This document shows, one piece after another, positions 1-6,116 of a stretch of 10,546 bases of DNA. The first letter of the stretch is position 1. Every line of letters begins with the position of its first letter. The DNA is from Gammaproteobacteria bacterium. Its GTDB lineage: Bacteria > Pseudomonadota > Gammaproteobacteria > Steroidobacterales > Steroidobacteraceae. Both the position numbers and the translations under genes were made by a program. The notes under the pieces are model-generated. The model did not search any database. It was given only the letters and a program-made list of their open reading frames with translations, and was not told the DNA's origin. The DNA is taken from positions 1 to 10,546 of the forward strand of contig JAFAVO010000350.1 of the NCBI GenBank assembly GCA_019242385.1, written 5' to 3'.

Positions 1-561
1 CAGCTCCGCTCTGGTGTAGGCAGCGCCGGTCGGGTTACAGGGGCTGTTCAGCAGCACGAGGCGGGTCTTCGGGGTGATCGATGCGGCGAGCTGCCGGGGA
101 GTGATCTTGTACGCCTGAGCCATGCCCGCAAACGGCATCACCGGCAGTCCATCGGCGAGCAGCACCATGTCCGGATACGACACCCAGTACGGTGCTGGAA
201 TCACCGCTTCATCGCCCGGGTCCAGCACCGCCATGCAGAGGTTGTAGATCGTCTGCTTGGCACCGGAGGAAACGAGGATCTGCGCCCGCTCGTAGCTGAG
301 CCCGTTGTCGCGCTGGAACTTGGCGATGATGGCGTCCTTCAGCTCATCGATCCCCTCAACATGGGTGTAGCGGGTGAAGCCGCCACGGACCGCGTCGATT
401 CCGGCCTGCCCGATGTGCTCGGGGGTGTCGAAATCCGGCTCCCCGGCGCCGAGGCCGATGACGTCCTTACCCTGCGCGCGCAGGCGCGCAGCGCGCGCGG
501 TGACGGCGAGAGTGGCAGAAGGCTTGACGCGCTGGACGCGTCGCGAGACGGGCAGACTCAC
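1..561 (-). CDS. Class I pyridoxal-phosphate aminotransferase, aspartate aminotransferase type (C-terminal part outside window)
   Basis: This is the N-terminal 187 codons of a PLP-dependent aminotransferase; the gene continues past base 1. The family moves an amino group between aspartate (or a related amino acid) and 2-oxoglutarate in the cytoplasm. Visible hallmarks of the subgroup I-beta aspartate aminotransferases are GAGEPDFDTPEHI at residues 38-50 (substrate-side loop), VSSGAKQTIYN at 97-107 (PLP phosphate region), PAPYWVSYP at 122-130 with the aromatic residue that stacks on PLP, and NSPCNPTG at 172-179 with the conserved Asn176. The PLP-binding lysine would lie beyond the window. The start is GTG (complement of 559-561), preceded by AGGA (complement of 568-571) with a 6-nt spacer. 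No ATG lies near the expected N terminus. The gene is divergent from uvrB, a pairing I recall from other proteobacteria. Exact substrate (aspartate, or also prephenate or aromatic acids) cannot be decided from this half. Confidence 0.93.
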   Translation of the reverse strand, partial: MSLPVSRRVQRVKPSATLAVTARAARLRAQGKDVIGLGAGEPDFDTPEHIGQAGIDAVRGGFTRYTHVEGIDELKDAIIAKFQRDNGLSYERAQILVSSGAKQTIYNLCMAVLDPGDEAVIPAPYWVSYPDMVLLADGLPVMPFAGMAQAYKITPRQLAASITPKTRLVLLNSPCNPTGAAYTRAEL

Positions 562-632
562 TGATTTTCCTGCAGTTCGCTTGTGTTTTGGCCGCGCCGC
601 TATATTAAGTGATTGTGGCAGGTGGGACCATC
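562..632. promoter_or_regulatory. Divergent promoter region between aminotransferase and uvrB
   Basis: The gap between the two divergent genes holds one AT-rich patch, at 601-610. On the plus strand TATATT (601-606) resembles a sigma-70 -10 box and would place the uvrB transcript start near 613. On the minus strand TAATAT (complement of 602-607) would start the aminotransferase transcript near 595, leaving a leader of roughly 35 nt. The two candidate -10 boxes overlap almost entirely, so the promoters would compete. I find no good -35 match for either, and no CTG-N10-CAG type LexA box. This is inference from short motifs only. Confidence 0.4.
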
Positions 633-647
633 AGGAGCGGCCTGGTG
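633..647 (+). promoter_or_regulatory. Ribosome binding site favouring a GTG start for uvrB
   Basis: AGGAG at 633-637 lies 7 nt before the in-frame GTG at 645-647. The next in-frame start, ATG at 669, has no purine-rich element at the right distance. The site therefore supports starting UvrB at 645, although homology to known UvrB begins only just after 669. Confidence 0.5.
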
Positions 648-2702
648 GCCCGGTGGCAGCGCTCCCGTATGGAACAGGACAAGCGACCCTTCAAGCTCGA
701 GGCGAATTTCACCCCCGCCGGGGACCAGCCGCGGGCGATCGAGCAGCTGGTCGAGGGAATCGACCAGGGGCTCGCGCATCAGACGCTCCTCGGCGTGACG
801 GGATCCGGAAAGACCTTCACTGCGGCCGCGGTGATCGAGCGCATCCAGCGCCCGACCATGGTGCTCGCCCACAACAAGACCCTGGCGGCGCAGCTGTACG
901 GAGAATTCCGCGAGTTCTTTCCGCACAACGCGGTGGAGTATTTCGTCTCCTACTACGATTACTACCAGCCCGAGGCGTACGTGCCATCCTCCGATACCTA
1001 CATCGAGAAGGACGCCTCGAGGAATGAGCACATCGAGCAGATGCGCCTTTCGGCCACCAAGGCGCTGCTCGAGCGGCGGGACTCGATCATCGTGGCGACG
1101 GTATCCTCGATCTACGGCCTCGGTGACCCGGAGGCTTATCTCGCGATGGTGCTGCACCTGAAGCGCGGCGACCGACTCGATCAGCGCGCGCTGCTGCGCC
1201 GCCTGGCGGAGATGCAGTACACGCGCAACGAGCTCGATCTCACGCAGGGCAATTACCGGGTGCGCGGCGATGTCATCGATATCTTTCCCGCCGAATCCGA
1301 GCGCGAGGCGGTGCGGGTCGAGCTGTTCGATGACACCATCGACGCCATCACGCTGTTTGATCCGCTCACCGGTGCCATCGCGCGCAAGGTACCGCGCTTT
1401 ACGGTCTATCCGGGCACGCACTACGTGACACCACGCGAGCGGCTGATCGGCGCGGTGGATCAGATCCGCGAGGATCTGCGGGTGCGGCTCCGGGAGCTGC
1501 GCGATGCCGGGCGGCTGGTCGAAGCGCAGCGGCTCGAGCAGCGCACCCGCTTCGATATGGAGATGATCAAGGAGGTGGGCTACTGCGCTGGCATAGAGAA
1601 CTACTCCCGCTATCTCTCCGGACGAGCGCCCGGGGAGCCGCCACCGTGCCTCTTTGACTACCTGCCCGATAACGCGCTGCTGATCGTCGATGAGAGCCAC
1701 CAGACGATTCCGCAGCTCGGCGCCATGTACCGTGGCGACCGCTCGCGCAAGGAGGTGCTGGTCGAGTACGGATTCCGCCTGCCATCGGCGCTCGATAACC
1801 GTCCGCTGAAGTTCGAAGAATGGGAGCAGCTTGCGCCGCAGATGATCTTCGTGTCAGCGACGCCCGCGGAGTACGAGGCCAAGCACTCCGCGCAGGTGGT
1901 CGAGCAGCTGGTGCGTCCAACCGGACTCGTGGACCCGGAGGTGGAGGTGCGCCCGGTCGGCACGCAGGTGGACGATGTGCTGTCGGAGATCCGCAAGACC
2001 ACCGCGCGCGGTGAGCGCGTGCTGATCACCACACTCACCAAGCGCATGGCCGAAGATCTGACCGATTACCTGAGCGAGCACGATGTGCGCGTGCGCTATC
2101 TGCACGCAGACATCGAGACCGTCGAGCGGACCGAGATCATCCGCGACCTGCGGCTCGGCAAATTCGATGTGCTGGTCGGCATCAATCTGCTGCGCGAAGG
2201 GCTCGACATGCCGGAGGTCTCGCTCGTCGCGGTGCTCGATGCCGACAAGGAAGGCTTCCTGCGCTCGGACAATTCCCTGATTCAGACCATCGGCCGGGCC
2301 GCACGCAACATTCACGGCCGGGCGATCTTCTACGCCGATCGAGTGACCGGCTCCATGCAGCGCGCGCTCGATGAGACCAGCCGCCGCCGCCGCAAGCAGC
2401 TCGAGTACAACAGCGCGCACGGCATCACACCGCGCGGCATCGAGAAGGCGGTGATGGAGATCATGGAGGGCGCGCGGCCCGAAGCCACGGTCCTGCCGTT
2501 GTCGCGGCGCCGCGGTGAGAAGCCCCTGACGCAGGAGCAGCTCAAGCCCGAGGCGCTGCTGCGGCAGATCAAGAGGCTCGAGGCCGAGATGCTGCGCCGG
2601 GCCCGCAATCTCGAATTCGAGGAGGCCGCCGCGTTGCGCGATGAGATCGAGCGCCTCAAGCAGCTCGAGCTCGGATTCGCAGCACCGCTCACCGCGACGT
2701 AA
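645..2702 (+). CDS. uvrB: UvrABC excision nuclease subunit B
   Basis: UvrB is the damage-verifying helicase-like subunit of nucleotide excision repair: it is loaded on DNA by UvrA and then recruits UvrC for incision. The protein is 685 residues from GTG 645 (677 from ATG 669; the enterobacterial protein is 673). Numbered from 645, the Walker A motif GVTGSGKT is at 50-57, the beta-hairpin that clamps DNA carries YYDYY at 103-107, the Walker B/DExH motif DESH is at 349-352, helicase motif VI QTIGRAARN is at 547-555, and a C-terminal UVR (UvrC-contacting) motif with NLEFEEAA lies at about 643-678. All key residues are present. The start is uncertain: 645 has the Shine-Dalgarno sequence, while 669 (MEQDKRPFKL) aligns best with known N termini. 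It is a single-gene unit, divergent from the aminotransferase. I see no LexA operator, so SOS control as in E. coli is not evident. Confidence 0.97.
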   Translation: MARWQRSRMEQDKRPFKLEANFTPAGDQPRAIEQLVEGIDQGLAHQTLLGVTGSGKTFTAAAVIERIQRPTMVLAHNKTLAAQLYGEFREFFPHNAVEYFVSYYDYYQPEAYVPSSDTYIEKDASRNEHIEQMRLSATKALLERRDSIIVATVSSIYGLGDPEAYLAMVLHLKRGDRLDQRALLRRLAEMQYTRNELDLTQGNYRVRGDVIDIFPAESEREAVRVELFDDTIDAITLFDPLTGAIARKVPRFTVYPGTHYVTPRERLIGAVDQIREDLRVRLRELRDAGRLVEAQRLEQRTRFDMEMIKEVGYCAGIENYSRYLSGRAPGEPPPCLFDYLPDNALLIVDESHQTIPQLGAMYRGDRSRKEVLVEYGFRLPSALDNRPLKFEEWEQLAPQMIFVSATPAEYEAKHSAQVVEQLVRPTGLVDPEVEVRPVGTQVDDVLSEIRKTTARGERVLITTLTKRMAEDLTDYLSEHDVRVRYLHADIETVERTEIIRDLRLGKFDVLVGINLLREGLDMPEVSLVAVLDADKEGFLRSDNSLIQTIGRAARNIHGRAIFYADRVTGSMQRALDETSRRRRKQLEYNSAHGITPRGIEKAVMEIMEGARPEATVLPLSRRRGEKPLTQEQLKPEALLRQIKRLEAEMLRRARNLEFEEAAALRDEIERLKQLELGFAAPLTAT

Positions 2703-2726
2703 GTCTTTGGAAAACCGAGCATTAGC

Positions 2727-2755
2727 TTGCGCCATACGCCCCACTCTTGTATCTT
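2727..2755 (+). promoter_or_regulatory. Candidate promoter of tRNA-Val
   Basis: TTGCGC (2727-2732) and TATCTT (2750-2755) are separated by exactly 17 nt and resemble -35 and -10 boxes (3/6 and 4/6 matches). A GC-rich discriminator follows (cgcggcccc), a common trait of stable-RNA promoters under stringent control. Transcription would start near 2762, about 24 nt before the mature tRNA. The match is modest. Confidence 0.4.
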
Positions 2756-2785
2756 TCGCGGCCCCTCGTTGCACTCGAAGGGTTC

Positions 2786-2860
2786 AGGCGCGTAGCTCAG
2801 TGGTAGGGCATCACCTTGACATGGTGGTGGTCGGTGGTTCGATCCCACTCGCGCCTACCA
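2786..2860 (+). tRNA. tRNA-Val, anticodon GAC
   Basis: The 75-nt sequence folds as a complete cloverleaf. The acceptor stem AGGCGCG (2786-2792) pairs with CGCGCCT (2850-2856). The D stem is GCTC/GGGC, the anticodon stem TCACC/GGTGG encloses the loop TTGACAT with anticodon GAC at 2818-2820, and the T stem GGTGG/CCACT encloses TTCGATC. CCA is encoded (2858-2860). GAC reads the valine codons GUC and GUU. It sits between uvrB and thrS with its own likely promoter and terminator, so it is probably transcribed alone. Confidence 0.97.
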
Positions 2861-2870
2861 ATTAGTGAAG

Positions 2871-2913
2871 AGGGCGCTCGCGCGCACCTGAACGCACCCG
2901 AGCGCCCTTTTTT
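2871..2913 (+). terminator. Intrinsic terminator after tRNA-Val
   Basis: AGGGCGCTCG (2871-2880) pairs perfectly over 10 bp with CGAGCGCCCT (2899-2908) across an 18-nt loop, and six T residues (2908-2913) follow. This is a textbook rho-independent terminator. It begins 10 nt after the tRNA CCA end and should separate tRNA-Val from thrS transcription. Confidence 0.9.
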
Positions 2914-2917
2914 GCGC

Positions 2918-2955
2918 CCGCCGCTGAAGAGCGGCGGTCTACGTTTGAAGCCGCT
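2918..2955 (+). promoter_or_regulatory. Mutually exclusive hairpins in the thrS leader
   Basis: CCGCCGCT (2918-2925) pairs over 8 bp with AGCGGCGG (2930-2937) around a GAAG tetraloop. The right arm can instead pair through AGCGGC (2930-2935) with GCCGCT (2950-2955), a 6-bp stem with a 14-nt loop. The second fold ends 21 nt before the thrS start, which lacks a clear Shine-Dalgarno sequence. In E. coli thrS is repressed by its own product binding tRNA-like leader structures; whether this leader does the same is inference. No clear thrS promoter is visible between the terminator and the start. Confidence 0.4.
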
Positions 2956-2976
2956 CGGACACTGAAACTCGCATCC

Positions 2977-4905
2977 ATGCCCGTCATCACCTTGCCCGAT
3001 GGCAGTCAGCGTCGCTTCGACCAGCCGGTCACCGTGGATGAGGTGGCGGGCAGCATCGGGCCGGGGTTGCGCAAGGCTGCGCTCGCGGGGCGGTTGAATG
3101 GCAAGCTGGTCGATACCTCGCACCTGATCGCGAGCGATGCGAGCCTCGCGATCGTCACCGACAGGGACGCCGAAGGCCTCGAGATCATTCGTCATTCGAC
3201 CGCGCATCTGCTCGCGCAGGCGGTGAAGGAGTTGTTTCCCGAAGCTCAGGTGACCATTGGCCCGGTCATCGAGGATGGCTTCTATTACGACTTCGCCTTC
3301 AAGCGCCCGTTTACGCCCGAGGACCTCGCGGCCATCGAGGCGAGGATGACCGAGCTTGCCCAGGCCGACCAGGCAGTGAGCCGGCGCGTGATGCCGCGTG
3401 ATGAGGCGGTGAAGTTCTTCCGCAGCATGGGTGAGATCTACAAGGCGGAGATCATCGCGGGCATTCCCGACAAGGAGCAGATCAGCCTCTACGGACAGGG
3501 CAGCTGGGTCGATCTGTGCCGCGGTCCGCATGTGCCCTCTACCGGTAAGCTCAAGGCGTTCAAGCTCACCAAGGTCGCCGGCGCCTACTGGCGTGGAGAC
3601 TCGCGCAACGAGATGCTGCAGCGGATCTACGGCACCGCCTGGCCCGACAAAAAGCAGCTCGACGCCTACCTCCATCGACTGGAGGAAGCCGAGAAGCGCG
3701 ATCACCGCCGCATCGGCAAGGAGCTCGATCTCTTTCATCTGCAGGAAGAGGCTCCGGGAGCGGTGTTCTGGCATCCCAAGGGTTGGACACTCTTTCAGAC
3801 GCTCATCGCGTATATGCGCGAGCGTCAGCAGGCTGCAGGGTACGAGGAGGTGAATGCACCGGAGTTGATGGATGCAACGCTGTGGGAGCAGTCGGGCCAC
3901 ATGGAGAAGTTCGGCGAGAACATGTACCTCACCCGGACTCCCGATGAGCGGCTCTACGCCATCAAGCCGATGAATTGCCCCGGCCATGTGCAGATCTTCA
4001 AGCACGGGCTGCGCAGCTACCGCGAGCTGCCGGTGCGTTTCGCCGAGTTCGGCAAGGTACACCGCTATGAGCCCTCGGGTGCGTTGCACGGGCTCATGCG
4101 TGTGCGCGCCTTCACCCAGGACGATGGCCACGTCTTCGTCACCGAGGACCAGATCACCGCCGAATCGGTGGCCATCACCAAGCTCATCCTCGATATCTAT
4201 CGCGACTTCGGCTTCGAGCAGGCCGCGATCAAATACGCCGACCGCCCGGCCAAGCGCGTCGGGGATGACTCCATCTGGGACCGGGCGGAATCCGCACTGC
4301 GGGCCGCGTCGGCGGCCGCCGGCATCGAGTACAGCTTGAACAAAGGGGAGGGCGCCTTCTATGGCCCGAAGCTGGAGTTCGTGCTGCGCGATGCGATCGG
4401 GCGCGACTGGCAGTGCGGCACGCTGCAGGTGGATCTCAACATGCCCGAGCGGCTCGGGGCCTACTACATCGATGAGCACAGCGCCAAGCGCACGCCGGTC
4501 ATGCTGCACCGCGCTATGTTCGGCTCGCTGGAACGCTTTCTTGCCATCCTTCTCGAGCACCACGCGGGCCGCCTCCCGGCGTGGCTGTCGCCCGTGCAGG
4601 TCGTGGTCATGAGCATCACCGACCGGCAGACGGAATATGTCGGTCGCCTTACAGAAATCCTGAGAAATCAGGGCTTTCGCGTCGACACCGACTTGCGCAA
4701 CGAGAAGGTCGGCTTTAAGATTCGCGAGCACACGCTGAAGCGTGTTCCGTATCTTTTGGTGGCGGGCGACAAGGAAGTGGCCGCAAATACAATTTCAGTG
4801 CGCACGCGAGGCGGCAAGGATTTGGGCTCGATGGTTCCGGAAACGTTCGCCGAACGGCTCCGTGTCGAGCTCGAAAGCCGAGGGCGTAAGACGTTGGAGG
4901 GTTAA
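2977..4905 (+). CDS. thrS: Threonyl-tRNA synthetase
   Basis: ThrS charges tRNA-Thr with threonine in the cytoplasm and clears mischarged Ser-tRNA-Thr. The 642-residue protein matches the family length and N terminus (MPVITLPDGSQ). Domains run in order: TGS (about 1-61), the editing domain (about 62-225) with the HxxxH motif at His73/His77 and Cys181/His185 in DLCRGPH, the class II catalytic core (about 243-535), and the anticodon-binding domain (about 540-640). The zinc ligands that select threonine are all present: Cys334 in MNCPGH, His385 in QDDGH and His511 in MLHRA. The ATG at 2977 has no strong ribosome binding site but is fixed by homology. It is the first gene of the thrS-infC-rpmI-rplT-pheST-ihfA block, and its 3' end carries the infC ribosome binding site and an AT-rich promoter-like patch. 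Confidence 0.98.
   Translation: MPVITLPDGSQRRFDQPVTVDEVAGSIGPGLRKAALAGRLNGKLVDTSHLIASDASLAIVTDRDAEGLEIIRHSTAHLLAQAVKELFPEAQVTIGPVIEDGFYYDFAFKRPFTPEDLAAIEARMTELAQADQAVSRRVMPRDEAVKFFRSMGEIYKAEIIAGIPDKEQISLYGQGSWVDLCRGPHVPSTGKLKAFKLTKVAGAYWRGDSRNEMLQRIYGTAWPDKKQLDAYLHRLEEAEKRDHRRIGKELDLFHLQEEAPGAVFWHPKGWTLFQTLIAYMRERQQAAGYEEVNAPELMDATLWEQSGHMEKFGENMYLTRTPDERLYAIKPMNCPGHVQIFKHGLRSYRELPVRFAEFGKVHRYEPSGALHGLMRVRAFTQDDGHVFVTEDQITAESVAITKLILDIYRDFGFEQAAIKYADRPAKRVGDDSIWDRAESALRAASAAAGIEYSLNKGEGAFYGPKLEFVLRDAIGRDWQCGTLQVDLNMPERLGAYYIDEHSAKRTPVMLHRAMFGSLERFLAILLEHHAGRLPAWLSPVQVVVMSITDRQTEYVGRLTEILRNQGFRVDTDLRNEKVGFKIREHTLKRVPYLLVAGDKEVAANTISVRTRGGKDLGSMVPETFAERLRVELESRGRKTLEG
4766..4793 (+). promoter_or_regulatory. 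Candidate internal promoter for infC-rpmI-rplT inside thrS
   Basis: GCGACA (4766-4771, 4/6 to the -35 consensus) and TACAAT (4788-4793, 5/6 to the -10 consensus) are 16 nt apart. The codons here (aat aca att tca) are AT-rich and differ from the GC-ending codons used elsewhere in thrS, which hints at selection on the DNA itself. E. coli also has infC promoters within thrS. Transcription would begin near 4800, about 109 nt before infC. Confidence 0.4.
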
Positions 4906-4911
4906 CGAATC
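4896..4911 (+). promoter_or_regulatory. Ribosome binding site and AUC start of infC
   Basis: GGAGG (4896-4900), the best Shine-Dalgarno sequence in the window, lies in the last codons of thrS. Eight nt downstream, in the infC frame, is ATC (4909-4911). No ATG, GTG or TTG lies at that distance. This points to a non-standard AUC start, as expected for infC genes, whose near-cognate start lets IF3 repress its own synthesis. Confidence 0.75.
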
Positions 4912-5430
4912 GCTAGTGCAACGAAGCGGGTGCGGCGCAACGAAGACATCAGCGCGCCGCAGCTGCGTGTGATCGCGGCCGATGGGTCGCAAGCCGGAGT
5001 GATGTCTCGCTACGACGCCCTGCAGATGGCGTCCGCTGCCGAACTGGATCTGGTCGAGGTGTCGCCGACCGCCGAGCCGCCGGTGGTGCGCATCATGGAC
5101 TACGGCAAGTTCCTGTTCGAGCAGAACAAGAAGGCCCACTCGGCGAAGCGCAAGCAGAAGCAGATTCAGGTCAAGGAAGTGAAGTTTCGTCCCGGCACGG
5201 GCGAGTCGGATTACCAGATCAAGCTGCGTAATCTCACCCGCTTCCTGACCGAAGGCGACAAGGCCAAGGTAACCCTGCGGTTCCGCGGCCGTGAGATGGT
5301 GCACCAGGACATCGGTCGCAAGCTGCTCGACCGGGTTTCCACCGACCTCGCATCACATGCGGTGGTCGAGCAGAACCCGCTGATGGAGGGCAAGCAGATG
5401 GTCATGGTCTTTGCACCGAAAAAGAAGTAA
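4909..5430 (+). CDS. infC: Translation initiation factor IF-3
   Basis: IF3 binds the 30S subunit, keeps subunits apart and rejects wrong start codons. From ATC 4909 the protein is 173 residues (E. coli 180). The N-terminal domain begins IASATKRVRRNEDI and contains DLVEVSP; the linker holds RIMDYGKFLFEQNKK; the C-terminal domain has IQVKEVKFRPGT, TLRFRGREM and the ending MVMVFAPKKK. The usual Cys of VCRIMDYGK is Val here. The first standard start, GTG 4930, has no Shine-Dalgarno sequence and would remove seven residues, whereas ATC 4909 sits 8 nt after GGAGG. infC is 3 nt downstream of the thrS stop and in the same frame, separated by TAA. Control by IF3 itself through the AUC start is inferred from the family. 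A 94-nt structured gap separates it from rpmI. Confidence 0.97.
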   Translation: MASATKRVRRNEDISAPQLRVIAADGSQAGVMSRYDALQMASAAELDLVEVSPTAEPPVVRIMDYGKFLFEQNKKAHSAKRKQKQIQVKEVKFRPGTGESDYQIKLRNLTRFLTEGDKAKVTLRFRGREMVHQDIGRKLLDRVSTDLASHAVVEQNPLMEGKQMVMVFAPKKK

Positions 5431-5524
5431 CGCTCAGCGGAGCCACTGAGGCTCTGCCGGGTGTTCGCCCGTAGCGGGCGCGTGAGCGCCTTGCGAACGG
5501 GGCTATACAACGAGGAGTTGAACG
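5431..5524 (+). promoter_or_regulatory. Structured leader before rpmI-rplT, candidate ribosomal-protein autoregulatory RNA
   Basis: This 94-nt spacer is the longest gap in the operon. CTCAG (5433-5437) can pair with CTGAG (5446-5450), or CGGAGCC (5438-5444) with GGCTCTG (5450-5456); these two exclude each other. A long-range stem GTTCGC (5463-5468)/GCGAAC (5493-5498) encloses a 5-bp hairpin GGCGC-GTGA-GCGCC (5477-5490) with a GNRA loop. CGCCCG (5466-5471)/CGGGCG (5475-5480) is another alternative. AGGAG (5513-5517) with a 7-nt spacer serves rpmI. In E. coli and in Firmicutes, bL20 represses this operon through a folded leader here; the same role is inferred. Confidence 0.5.
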
Positions 5525-5728
5525 ATGCCCAAGTTGAAAACCAACCGGGCCGCAGCCAAGCGTTTTCGCAAGACAGCGAAGGGCTTCAAGCGGTACTCGG
5601 CGAACCGCCGACACAATCTCGGCCACAAGGACCGCAAGCTCAAACGCCAGGCGCGCTCGGGCGGCTCGAGTCTCGTGGACCACACTGATGTGGGCCGCGT
5701 CGAGCAGCTCCTTCCCTATCATCGTTAA
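5525..5728 (+). CDS. rpmI: 50S ribosomal protein bL35
   Basis: bL35 is a small, very basic protein of the large ribosomal subunit. The product is 67 residues (the family is about 65), beginning MPKLKTNRAAAKRF and rich in Lys and Arg, with the family pattern of a conserved N terminus (KTNRAAAKRF), the central GFKRYSANRRHNL and a hydrophobic end LLPYHR. The ATG at 5525 has AGGAG at 5513-5517, spaced 7 nt. It lies 12 nt upstream of rplT, with which it is normally cotranscribed and corepressed by bL20. Nothing is unusual in the coding sequence. Confidence 0.97.
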   Translation: MPKLKTNRAAAKRFRKTAKGFKRYSANRRHNLGHKDRKLKRQARSGGSSLVDHTDVGRVEQLLPYHR

Positions 5729-5740
5729 GCGAGCACTACC

Positions 5741-6103
5741 ATGGCACGAGTGAAGCGTGGCGTGACGGCCGGGCGCCGTCACAAGAAGGTTCTTGGCAAG
5801 GCCAAGGGTTACTACAACGCGCGCCGCAAGGTCTACCGCGCGGCGAAGCAGGCGGTGATCAAGGCGGGGCAGTACGCCTATCGCGACCGCCGTCAGAACA
5901 AGCGCGAGTTCCGTGCGCTCTGGATCACCCGCATCAACGCGGCGGCGCGCATTTACGGGCTTTCGTACAGCCGCATCATCAACGGCCTGAACAAGGCCGG
6001 CGTGGAGATCGACCGCAAGGTGCTCGCCGACATCGCCGTGCACGACACGGCCGCCTTCGGCGCACTCGCTCAGCAGGCAAAGACTGCCCTCGGCATGAGC
6101 TGA
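5741..6103 (+). CDS. rplT: 50S ribosomal protein bL20
   Basis: bL20 binds 23S rRNA early in large-subunit assembly and in E. coli also represses rpmI-rplT translation. The 120-residue product (E. coli 118) starts MARVKRGVTAGRRHKKVLGK, then carries the long basic helix (KGYYNARRKVYRAAKQAV, YAYRDRRQNKREFRALWI) and the globular C-terminal RNA-binding part (INAAARIYGLSYSRIINGL, VEIDRKVLADIA). The start at 5741 follows rpmI by 12 nt with only a weak purine stretch, suggesting translational coupling to rpmI. pheS begins 13 nt after its stop. Confidence 0.98.
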   Translation: MARVKRGVTAGRRHKKVLGKAKGYYNARRKVYRAAKQAVIKAGQYAYRDRRQNKREFRALWITRINAAARIYGLSYSRIINGLNKAGVEIDRKVLADIAVHDTAAFGALAQQAKTALGMS

Positions 6104-6116
6104 CGGCGGGCCGCTC

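Noticed and set aside
609..611. GTG 609 as the uvrB start
   Set aside because: It has no ribosome binding site and lies at or before the likely transcript start near 613. The extra residues have no counterpart in UvrB.
595..645. SOS (LexA) box upstream of uvrB
   Set aside because: No CTG-N10-CAG palindrome or close variant is present; the AT-rich stretch is short and better read as a -10 element.
374..1027. A 217-codon plus-strand frame across the aminotransferase-uvrB boundary
   Set aside because: It spans the end of one real gene, an intergenic region and the start of another in the wrong frame; the product is low-complexity and Arg/Ala-rich.
2865..2891. A nine-codon frame (GTG to TGA) after tRNA-Val as a threonine-sensing leader peptide
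   Set aside because: It has no ribosome binding site, begins only 5 nt after the tRNA end, contains a single Thr codon and lies within the tRNA terminator stem.
2797..4731. A 644-codon open frame on the minus strand opposite thrS
   Set aside because: It lies antisense to a full-length, clearly conserved ThrS. Long antisense frames are expected in GC-rich coding DNA with GC-ending codons, and its sequence shows no recognisable domain.
4930..4932. GTG 4930 as the infC start
   Set aside because: It has no Shine-Dalgarno sequence, whereas ATC 4909 sits at ideal distance from GGAGG and near-cognate starts are the rule for infC.
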